The notes beneath the pieces are model-generated. The model saw only the letters and a list, made by a program, of their open reading frames with translations. It was not told the DNA's origin and ran no database searches. A program made the position numbers and the translations under genes. DNA of 64,000 bases from Planctomycetota bacterium (GTDB taxonomy: Bacteria; Planctomycetota; SZUA-567; H5-PLA8): assembly GCA_015075375.1 (NCBI GenBank), contig JABTUM010000001.1, positions 3,157,201 to 3,221,200 of the forward strand. Direction: 5' to 3'. This document shows, one piece after another, positions 27,601 to 35,003 of the stretch; the stretch's first letter is position 1; each line of letters begins with the position of its first letter.

Positions 27601-28386
27601 ATGCCGCGATTCGCGTGCATGGAACTGATGTGGGGCGGCGTAGAGGGCGCGAAGTTCGAGCCCTGGCTGCGCGAGGTTCGCGCCTGCGGCTTCGAAGGTG
27701 TCGCGCTCCGCGCTGCGACGCTGCGCGGCACGGACGGCGCGCGGGCGCTGCTGGCGAAGCACGGACTGAAGCTGGCGGCGGCGTATCTGCCGTTGCACGA
27801 CGCGGACGCGCACCTGGAGTCGCTGGCAAACACGCTGGGTGAACTGGATTGCGCGGACGTGGTGCTGCACGGCGGCGCGAGGGGCGGGGAGGCCGAACGC
27901 GCGGCGGCGGCGGAACGCATCGCCGAGCTGGGCGCGCGTGCGGCAAAGCGGGGGCTGCGCGCTTCGTACCATCACCACAGCGGGACGCCGTTCGAGACCA
28001 TGGAAGAGGCCGAGGCGCTGCTGCGCGGAGTCCATCCGGAGCATCTGGCCGGCTTCTGCGATACGGGACACGCCACGCAGGATTTCGCGGGGCATCCGGC
28101 CGAGCAACGCGCGCTGCTTTTCCTGGAACGCAACTGGGCGCGGATGCGCGTCCTGGAGTTCAAGGCGTGGACGCCGGAGCGGGGCTTGAATTCCGAACTT
28201 GGCGAAGGCCCGTGCGATTTCGCCGCGCTAGGGCGGTTCCTCTCCGAGCGGCGTTACACGGGTTGGATCGTGCTGGAGCAGAACGCGCTTGCGCCGGGCC
28301 GCTTGCCGCGGGAGTCGGCGGCGCGGAGTTTGGCGGTGGCGCAGGCGCTTTTTCGAGTTCAGGAAGCCGTACCTTCAAGGAGCTAG
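27601..28386 (+). CDS. Sugar phosphate isomerase/epimerase-like TIM barrel
   Basis: A 261-aa AP-endonuclease-2/xylose-isomerase-like barrel. Typical features are MELMWGGVEGAKFEPWLREVRACGFEGVAL near the start, HHHSGTPFETMEEAEALL (about residues 123-140), FCDTGHATQDF, a metal-ligand-like Asp/His pair, and GWIVLEQNA near the end. Relatives act on inositol-derived keto-sugars, tagatose or hydroxypyruvate. The ATG follows AAGGAG. It lies 11 nt after the TIM-barrel gene and 3 nt before the dehydrogenase, so all are likely one pathway for an unidentified sugar or sugar acid. Confidence 0.87.
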   Translation: MPRFACMELMWGGVEGAKFEPWLREVRACGFEGVALRAATLRGTDGARALLAKHGLKLAAAYLPLHDADAHLESLANTLGELDCADVVLHGGARGGEAERAAAAERIAELGARAAKRGLRASYHHHSGTPFETMEEAEALLRGVHPEHLAGFCDTGHATQDFAGHPAEQRALLFLERNWARMRVLEFKAWTPERGLNSELGEGPCDFAALGRFLSERRYTGWIVLEQNALAPGRLPRESAARSLAVAQALFRVQEAVPSRS

Positions 28387-28389
28387 ACC

Positions 28390-29499
28390 ATGTCGGAGTA
28401 TGCGCCGGTTCGTTTCGTCATCGTCGGCTGCGGATCGATCGCCCAGAAGGGTTATCAGCCGCGCTTGCAGGCGTACCCGAAAAAAGTGGCGCTGCACGGC
28501 TACTGCGACCAGCACCGGCCGAACGCGGAGGCGCTGGCGGCGCAGGCGGGCGGCGGAAAGGTGTACGGCTCCGTCGAGGAGGTGCTGGCCGATCCGGAGG
28601 TCGAAGCGATCCTGAACCTGACCACGATCAAAGGCCACTACCCGCTTTCGCTGGCGGCGTTGAAGGCCGGCAAGCATGTGTATTCCGAGAAGCCCATCAG
28701 CGTCACGTCGGCGCAGGCGACGGAGCTGATCGAGGAGGCCGAGAAGCGCGGCTTGAAGCTGGCGTGCGCGCCGTCGTCGCCGCTGGGTTACGAACAGCAG
28801 GATGTCTGGCGGCGCATTCGTGCCGGCGAGATCGGGCAGCCGCATACGGTGATCGGGAACTTTTCCTGCACGCGCCTGGAAGCGTGGCATCCCAATGCCG
28901 ACGCGTTCATGGCCGACGGCATCAGCGTCGTGGGCGATGCCGCGCCGTACCCGCTGATCATGATGACGACGTACTTCGGGCCGGTGGCGCGGGTCTTCGG
29001 CTTTGCCCGCAACGTGGTGCCGGAGAGGAAACTCATGGTCGGCCCGCGCGCGGGTACCCTTTTCAAGCCGGCGATTCCCGATCACGTGATGGGGCTGCTC
29101 GAGTTCGCCAACGGGATGCGCGGCTTTCTGAACTGCGGCTGGTCGGGGCGATCCGATACGCCGCCGTTCGAAGTCAGCGGCACCGAGGGCGGCTTCGCGT
29201 TGAATCCGCACAACGACGGCGCGGGGATCCGCACGTGGTCGCAGTATTCGGGCGAGATCAAACCGGTTCCGACCCCCGCGAAGGCGATGCCCAATGCGCT
29301 CGATTGGGGCAAAGGCCCGGTCGATCTGGCCGACGCGATCCGGCGCAAGCGTCCCGTGCGCTGCTCGCCGTACCAGGCGCGACATCTGGTCGAGATCGCG
29401 GAGCGACTCAACGAGGCTTCGAACAAAGGCGGCTTGGTGGAACTGACGACGCGCTTCGACCCGCCGGAGCCGGTGGGCGAAGTGGCGCCCTGGGAGTAA
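28390..29499 (+). CDS. Gfo/Idh/MocA-family oxidoreductase
   Basis: A 369-aa NAD(P)-dependent sugar dehydrogenase. The Rossmann fold opens with RFVIVGCGSIAQKGYQPRL (G.G.IA, residues ~8-25), and the catalytic-lysine motif is the EKP of GKHVYSEKPISVTSAQATELIEEAEK (about residues 98-125). The C-terminal alpha/beta domain follows. It is the last gene of the operon, before a 130-bp gap. The substrate is likely the product of the neighbouring isomerase. Confidence 0.92.
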   Translation: MSEYAPVRFVIVGCGSIAQKGYQPRLQAYPKKVALHGYCDQHRPNAEALAAQAGGGKVYGSVEEVLADPEVEAILNLTTIKGHYPLSLAALKAGKHVYSEKPISVTSAQATELIEEAEKRGLKLACAPSSPLGYEQQDVWRRIRAGEIGQPHTVIGNFSCTRLEAWHPNADAFMADGISVVGDAAPYPLIMMTTYFGPVARVFGFARNVVPERKLMVGPRAGTLFKPAIPDHVMGLLEFANGMRGFLNCGWSGRSDTPPFEVSGTEGGFALNPHNDGAGIRTWSQYSGEIKPVPTPAKAMPNALDWGKGPVDLADAIRRKRPVRCSPYQARHLVEIAERLNEASNKGGLVELTTRFDPPEPVGEVAPWE

Positions 29500-29629
29500 C
29501 CGCCGGCGAAGCTCAAGACGCAGCCCGCGCTTGGGTACGGCCGCCTATGGATTAGACCGCAAAAGCACTCACCGCTATAGTCCGGCTCTCGTATCCGCTG
29601 CTTGGATATAGGCTTCGAGAGCTGCGCAC

Positions 29630-32600
29630 ATGCTTCGTCCGCTTCGTCTTCTGGCGAGCGTGATGCTGTGGCCCCTCCTTTATACGGGAGGCGCCGGAGG
29701 ATCCGCCGTGGCCGAGGACCAACCGCCCCAGCCGTTCGCGTTGCCCGAAGCTCGCGCGGACCAACCCCTTTTCTTGAGCGGCGAGGCCAGCGGGCGATTC
29801 TGGGCGCGTGCGGCCGAGCTTCCGGCGCTTACCTTGAACGGCGTTCCCGAAGCCGCCGATCGCGCCACGCGCGTACACGCTTTACGTGTGGGCGGGTGGC
29901 TCGTTCTGGGGCTGGACGCGCTGGAACCAGACGGCCTTGTGGCGCGCGAAGGCGTGCACGGCGGCGAGCCGTGGTTCGAGGACGCATTCGCGATCGGCCT
30001 CACCGGCGCGCATGCGCTTCAGGTCATGGTCAATCCGTTCGGCGCCACGTGGTGCCAGCTCGATGGGAAGACGGGGCTGGCTCCTCTGGTGGACGGTACG
30101 GTGAAGACCGCCGCGCGCTGCGGGCACGGCCGCTGGCGGGCCGAAATCGCGGTGAACGTGAGTTCGCTCGGCGCAGGCCAGGAGCGGATCAAGCTGCGCG
30201 TGCGGCGGCAGCGCCAGCAGCGCGGACTGGTGGCCTACGAAGAGCCCGCGACGCCCGAACTGGCATTGGGTTCGGCCGATGCGTGGCGCGGCGCGGCGGA
30301 GGTCCGGATCGAGACGGCGCTTCCGCAGGTCTTCTCGGCGCGCGCGACGCTGGCCGCGGCAAAGCGTGACGCCGAGCCCGCCGGCGCGGCCGAGTGGTCG
30401 GCGCTTCCGGCGCAGGCGTTGCGGGAAGAATCGGGCTTCGCGCCGGTCGATCCGGCCTTCCAGCCCACCGAGGTACGCGCGGTGATGGCGGGCAATACCC
30501 TATGCCTGCACGTCACCTGCCACGAAGCGTATCTGGATTCGCTCTCGGAAGCCGGCCAGGAACTCTGGCGCGAGGACAGCCTCGAACTCTTCATCGGGCC
30601 GGAGCTATGGCCTTATATTCAGTTCTCGGGCGGGCCGCAGGGACGCTTCACGGCGTCGCAGGGCAAGACGGGCGGGCGGCATGTGCGCGGCGCGGCTGTT
30701 CCCGAAGGCGTGACGTACGCGGCCGAAAAGTCGGAGCACGCTTGGACGGCGATGCTGCGCCTGCCGCTGGATGCCTTGCGCGCCGCGCTGGGCTTGCCGA
30801 ACGGGCTGGATCCGGCCGTGTACCCTTGGCGTATTCAGATCGTGCGCAACCGGCCCGAGCGAGAAGCGCTCGGCCAAACCGCGCAGCGTGCGCTGCTCGC
30901 GTTGACTCACAGCGCCACGTCGCACTGCCCGCTGCGCTTCGGCCTGTTGCGCATCGTGGAAGGCACGGTCCCGCCGCATGCGCCCGAGGCGGCGGCGGAG
31001 CTTCCGGCTCCGGTCCTGGACCGCGAAGCCCGCGCGCAGCTTAAGGCCACGGGGCTGGTGGAGGCCTGGGCGTCGCGCCGCCGCGATCGCTTTGCCGCGG
31101 AGCGTGACGCGCAGCTTGAACTCGCTCTGAAGGATGCGGATGCCTGGAATGCGTACGCGGCGACGCTGCGCGAACGCCTGTGCGCGAGCCTTTTCCCGGC
31201 TACTGCGGGCAAGCCGCCCGAGCGCACGCCGTTGAACGCGCAGGTCGTCTACGAGCACGCGCATGACGGCTTCCGTTGCATCGGAGTGATCTTCGAATCG
31301 CGGCCCGGACTGCCGGTGCCGGGCACGCTCTTCGCGCCGCCGCAAGCGCACGCCGCGGGTGCACCGCGCCCGGCGCTGATCCTGATTCCCGCACACCACA
31401 CGCCGCGCAACGCGCCGGACTTGTTCGTGATGGGCGCGACCATCGCGCGCGCGGGCGGCTACGCGCTGGCGCTGGAATCGATCGGTTCGGGCGAGCGCGC
31501 CGTCAGCGCGCGCTGGGAGCACAAAACGTATCAGCGCTGCATGGCGGGCGCACAGCTCGCGCTGGCCGGAGAAGAACTGGCCGGCTGGATCGCTTGGGAT
31601 ATTTCGCGCGGCGTCGATTTATTGCTCGAACGCGGCGACGTGGACTCCAAGCGCATTGGCATCCTGGGCGGAGTGGCCGGCGGCGGGGACTTGGCGGCGG
31701 TCGCGGGTGTCTTCGACGAGCGCTTTGACGTGACGATCCCGTTCAACTTCTCGGCGCACAAACCCATGGGCGGGTACTACGATCCGCCGCGCACGCTGGT
31801 GGGATCGCATACGGCGGGACTGACGCCGTGCCTGATCGACGCGCTGGTCGCACCGCGGCGGCTGATCCAGGCGCAGGAGTTCGACTGGAACGAGGCCTGC
31901 CAGTCCAGCCACGCGTTCCTTAAGCGCGTCTACGGCGCGCTGGGCGCCGAAGCAAACCTTACGTTCATGCACGGCGGCGCGAATACGCACGCGACGCACT
32001 TCGCCGCGCTGCACCGCATGCCCTTGTACCGTGCGCTGCAGGGGTGGTGGGGGCTGGAGCTTCCGAAAGACGAGGCCGCCGAGTTCAAGCCGAAGCTCAA
32101 CGCCGCCGAACTGGAGTGCTTCCAGTCGCCGAAAGGCCGCGCGCACCTGAACGCGTTGCGCGAAGCCGGGCGCTTGCGGGAGCCGCACGCCTACGCAAAG
32201 GATTTGGCCGGTGCGTATGCTCGTACGCAGGCTCCCGACGAACTGCGCGCGCGACTGGCCGCGTTATTGGGCGAGACTGAGCCGCTGGCGCCGGATGCGG
32301 CAGGCGTCAAGGCGTTCGACCGCGGCCTCTGGCGCGGCGCGAAGGTGGAAGGCTACTGGCTCCCGGCCGAAGCGGCGGAGGTTTATGCGCAGCCACCGGG
32401 CCTGGCGCTCTGGTTGTTTAGGCCGGCGGCAGGCCCAGCGCCGCATCCGGCGGTGCTGGGCTTCGCGCCGGCCGGAAAAGCGCGGCTGCTGCGCGAGCGC
32501 GCGGGGGAGGTCGAACGCCTGCTCGCGGCGGGCGTGGCCGTTGCGCTGCTGGATGTGCGCGGCTGCGGCGAGAGCAGCCCCGGGCCCGAGCGCGATCCGG

Positions 32601-33217
32601 AAGGTGCGCCGGCGACGCTTGCGACAGTCCTGTGGATGCAGCGCGATAGTCTGCCGCTGCGGCAATTGAAAGATGTGCGCACGGCGCTGGCCTTTTTGGC
32701 CGCGCGCGAAGGGCTGGACCCGCAGCGCTTCGCGCTGTGGGGCGATGGTTTGGTGGAACCGCAAGCCGCGCCGAGCGCGGTGCTGCGTTTTTCCGAGACG
32801 GGTTTCCGCGCGTGCTCGCCCGAGCCCGTCGTGCGAGCCGAGCCCGCGGGCGGATGGCTGGCGCTGGCGGCGGGGCTGCACGCCTTCCCGGATGCCGCTG
32901 GAACGGCTCGTCGCGTGAAGGCGGTCCTCGCGCGCGGGACGCTGTTCGCGTTTGCTTCGGCGTTGGATGAGCGCCACACGTACCTGCCGCTGGATGCGCA
33001 GATCCCGGGGCTTTTGCGCGTGGGGGACAGCGGCGATTTCGCGGCGGCCTTGAAAGCGTGGAACGTGCGTGTCCACGCCGAGGATTTGCGCGATGCGTGC
33101 AACCGCGCGGTCAGTCCGGACCGGCTTCGCGCGGCGTGGGGCGCTGCCGCGCCCGATGCGTACGCGCCGGCGCCGACGGAGCATGCGATCGCGGCGCTGA
33201 TCGAAGCTTTGCGCTGA
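29630..33217 (+). CDS. Large secreted double alpha/beta-hydrolase protein without nucleophile serines
   Basis: A 1195-aa secreted protein. Signal peptide at residues 1-~28 (MLRPLRLLASVMLWPLLY...AVAED). Two CBM9/DOMON-like beta domains lie at about 40-190 and 255-420 (WFEDAFAIGL and WREDSLELFIGPELWPY). A first acetyl-xylan-esterase-like alpha/beta hydrolase lies at about 510-790, and a degenerate second one at about 870-1190. The first nucleophile elbow reads GILGGVAGGGD where G.SGG is expected, so Ser is replaced; the second reads ALWGDGL. Both hydrolase domains may therefore be non-catalytic or use other chemistry. Carbohydrate binding is inferred from the CBM9-like domains. Confidence 0.75.
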   Translation: MLRPLRLLASVMLWPLLYTGGAGGSAVAEDQPPQPFALPEARADQPLFLSGEASGRFWARAAELPALTLNGVPEAADRATRVHALRVGGWLVLGLDALEPDGLVAREGVHGGEPWFEDAFAIGLTGAHALQVMVNPFGATWCQLDGKTGLAPLVDGTVKTAARCGHGRWRAEIAVNVSSLGAGQERIKLRVRRQRQQRGLVAYEEPATPELALGSADAWRGAAEVRIETALPQVFSARATLAAAKRDAEPAGAAEWSALPAQALREESGFAPVDPAFQPTEVRAVMAGNTLCLHVTCHEAYLDSLSEAGQELWREDSLELFIGPELWPYIQFSGGPQGRFTASQGKTGGRHVRGAAVPEGVTYAAEKSEHAWTAMLRLPLDALRAALGLPNGLDPAVYPWRIQIVRNRPEREALGQTAQRALLALTHSATSHCPLRFGLLRIVEGTVPPHAPEAAAELPAPVLDREARAQLKATGLVEAWASRRRDRFAAERDAQLELALKDADAWNAYAATLRERLCASLFPATAGKPPERTPLNAQVVYEHAHDGFRCIGVIFESRPGLPVPGTLFAPPQAHAAGAPRPALILIPAHHTPRNAPDLFVMGATIARAGGYALALESIGSGERAVSARWEHKTYQRCMAGAQLALAGEELAGWIAWDISRGVDLLLERGDVDSKRIGILGGVAGGGDLAAVAGVFDERFDVTIPFNFSAHKPMGGYYDPPRTLVGSHTAGLTPCLIDALVAPRRLIQAQEFDWNEACQSSHAFLKRVYGALGAEANLTFMHGGANTHATHFAALHRMPLYRALQGWWGLELPKDEAAEFKPKLNAAELECFQSPKGRAHLNALREAGRLREPHAYAKDLAGAYARTQAPDELRARLAALLGETEPLAPDAAGVKAFDRGLWRGAKVEGYWLPAEAAEVYAQPPGLALWLFRPAAGPAPHPAVLGFAPAGKARLLRERAGEVERLLAAGVAVALLDVRGCGESSPGPERDPEGAPATLATVLWMQRDSLPLRQLKDVRTALAFLAAREGLDPQRFALWGDGLVEPQAAPSAVLRFSETGFRACSPEPVVRAEPAGGWLALAAGLHAFPDAAGTARRVKAVLARGTLFAFASALDERHTYLPLDAQIPGLLRVGDSGDFAAALKAWNVRVHAEDLRDACNRAVSPDRLRAAWGAAAPDAYAPAPTEHAIAALIEALR

Positions 33218-33228
33218 AGGGATCCGTA

Positions 33229-34704
33229 TCAGACGCGCATTCCGGCCGCCGCTTCGCACAGCAGCGTGACGGCCGCTTCGGGGCCCAAGGCCCCGTCGCG
33301 GACCTGGTTCGCCAGCGGGGCGAAGACGGATCCGATGAAGCGGAGATTCTCGGCGCCGAACCACGAAGCGGGCTTCGCTCCGTCAAGCGCCGCGGCTTCG
33401 ACGCCCAGGGGTTCGGTTCGCCCGGCGCGGGCGGGTTCGACTCCGAAGGCCGGCAGGCAACCGGCGCGCTGGACGATCTTGCGCGCTTCCTCGGAGCACA
33501 GAAAACGCAGGAAGTCGAGCGCCGCGGCGCGCTGGCGCGAAGCGGGCTGCACGCCGAGGTAATTGGCGGTCCAGACCGCGCAGCCGCGGGGGCCGCGCGG
33601 GATCGGAAGCGCGCGCGCGAAGCTCGGGCAACCCCCGGGAATCAGTTCGCGGAAGATAGCGTACATGCAGACGATGGCCAGGCGGCCTTGGGCAAAGAGG
33701 GCATGCATTCCGCCGCGCGCGCGCAGATCGGTATCGGGCGGAATCGCGCCCCAGCCGTGCCCCAGCAACGCCCAATCGCGGAAGAAGCCCAGCACGTCGG
33801 GATGCGACCAGTCGAAGCGCCGCGCCACGGGGTCGAAGCAGTCCAGCGAGCGCGCGGCGAGAAAAGGAAACGCATGGTCCTGCGAGGCGCAGACCACCGC
33901 ATCTTCGGGCCAGCGCCCGGAGCGCCGCGCTTCGCAAAGGCTCCGCGACAGATTCAGGAAGTCGGTCCAGGTATAGCGTTCGGTCGGCCAGGCGATCCCA
34001 GCCTGCTCCAGAAGCTGCGTGTTCGCGTACTGCACCGGGAGGGACAAGGTGAGCGGCAGGCCGAAGGTGCGGCCTTCGTGCCGCGCAGGAAGCAGCGCGT
34101 GCGCGGGCAGCGCGTCGTCTCGCGCCAGATCGGCGGGTAATTCGAGGAGCCGGCCCTGAGCGGCGAAGCGCCCGGCGGCGAACTCGCTGAGCTGCACGAG
34201 ATCCGGCCCCTCGGCGGCGGGCTTATCGGCCAGCGCGCTCGTATCCTGCCCGAAGTTCACGGCGACTTCGGTCTCGGCGTGGCGGCGCTGGAAGCGTTCG
34301 ATCAACCCGCGCCACATCTCGCGGTGAAACGGCAGCCCGTCGATCAGGTGCAAACTCATACGCGCGCGCGCCGGCGTCTGGATGAATGGCGAGTATGCTT
34401 CCCACGCCGCCGGATCGGCCGCGCGGGAGGTTTGGCCGGGAGCGTCCGGCGCCTTGACCCAAAAGGTGCCGCGGCCGCGCACGGTCCGCACGCGCCCGCC
34501 GCGCTTCAGGAGATCCAACGCCCGGCGCACCGGCGTTTCGCTGACGCCGTAGCGCCGCGTCAGCTCCTGGATCGTGGGCAATTCGTCGCCGGCTTGGGAT
34601 CCGTTCGCGAGGGCGTCTTCGAGGATCCGATCGCCGATGCGCCGATAGAGAAAACCGCTGCCGCTTCGCGCCAAGGGTCTGCTTCCTAAAAGGGTGCGAT
34701 CCAC
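33229..34704 (-). CDS. GntR-type regulator fused to a solute-binding-protein domain
   Basis: A 491-aa cytoplasmic regulator. Residues ~15-85 are a GntR winged helix (FLYRRIGDRILEDALANGSQAGDELPTIQELTRRYGVSETPVRRALDLLKRGGRVRTVRGRGTFWV). Residues ~115-490 resemble an ABC-transporter family 1 sugar-binding protein (MWRGLIERFQRRHAETEVAVNF, LPLTLSLPVQYANTQLLEQAGI, YTWTDFLNLSRSLCEA, FAQGRLAIVCMYAIFRELIPG, AALDFLRFLCSEEARKIV). There is no signal peptide, so the binding domain acts inside the cell, presumably as a sugar or oligosaccharide sensor. The start is GTG with AAGG upstream. It is divergent from the two glycoside-hydrolase-like genes, its likely targets. Confidence 0.88.
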   Translation of the reverse strand: MDRTLLGSRPLARSGSGFLYRRIGDRILEDALANGSQAGDELPTIQELTRRYGVSETPVRRALDLLKRGGRVRTVRGRGTFWVKAPDAPGQTSRAADPAAWEAYSPFIQTPARARMSLHLIDGLPFHREMWRGLIERFQRRHAETEVAVNFGQDTSALADKPAAEGPDLVQLSEFAAGRFAAQGRLLELPADLARDDALPAHALLPARHEGRTFGLPLTLSLPVQYANTQLLEQAGIAWPTERYTWTDFLNLSRSLCEARRSGRWPEDAVVCASQDHAFPFLAARSLDCFDPVARRFDWSHPDVLGFFRDWALLGHGWGAIPPDTDLRARGGMHALFAQGRLAIVCMYAIFRELIPGGCPSFARALPIPRGPRGCAVWTANYLGVQPASRQRAAALDFLRFLCSEEARKIVQRAGCLPAFGVEPARAGRTEPLGVEAAALDGAKPASWFGAENLRFIGSVFAPLANQVRDGALGPEAAVTLLCEAAAGMRV

Positions 34705-34727
34705 TCCGACCTTGTTTATACACCAAT

Positions 34728-34748
34728 AGATACAAAATAAATGTATCT
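34728..34748. promoter_or_regulatory. Operator-like palindrome near the GntR-fusion start
   Basis: AGATACA (34728-34734) and TGTATCT (34742-34748) form a perfect 7-bp inverted repeat with a 7-bp AT spacer, 24 bp upstream of the regulator's GTG start. GntR proteins bind such palindromes as dimers; the position suits autoregulation. Confidence 0.6.
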
Positions 34749-34846
34749 TCGCATCTTTTCTTTTGTGGCTTGGTTCGTGGTACAGGATGCTGTTTTCGAT
34801 CCGAGCGACTTCTTGTGTTGATATAATTATTTATATATAAATGTTT

Positions 34847-34852
34847 TATAAT
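34847..34852 (+). promoter_or_regulatory. Candidate -10 element for the glycoside-hydrolase genes
   Basis: A perfect TATAAT lies in a very AT-rich stretch (34800-34860). No convincing -35 is present at 16-18 bp, so an activator may be needed. A start near 34859 would give a leader of about 145 nt that contains the second operator-like site. Confidence 0.35.
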
Positions 34853-34927
34853 GTTACACGACCGTTGATGGGGGCTATGAGTGACCACAAGATCAAACGC
34901 ACATGCGACAGCACTTGTTCATTAAAA

Positions 34928-34948
34928 AGATACAATTTGCATGTACTG
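34928..34948. promoter_or_regulatory. Second operator-like site, 200 bp from the first
   Basis: AGATACA-N7-TGTACTG, identical to the site at 34728 at 14 of 21 positions with the same half-site spacing and an offset of exactly 200 bp. It lies between the candidate promoter and the ATG at 35004. This fits repression by blocking or looping, or activation by ligand release. The rest of 34705-35003 holds no gene. Confidence 0.5.
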
Positions 34949-35003
34949 TATAGAACTCGGGGTGTATGGAGCAAGGGTGAACGGGATCAATAGGAGCTAT
35001 CGC

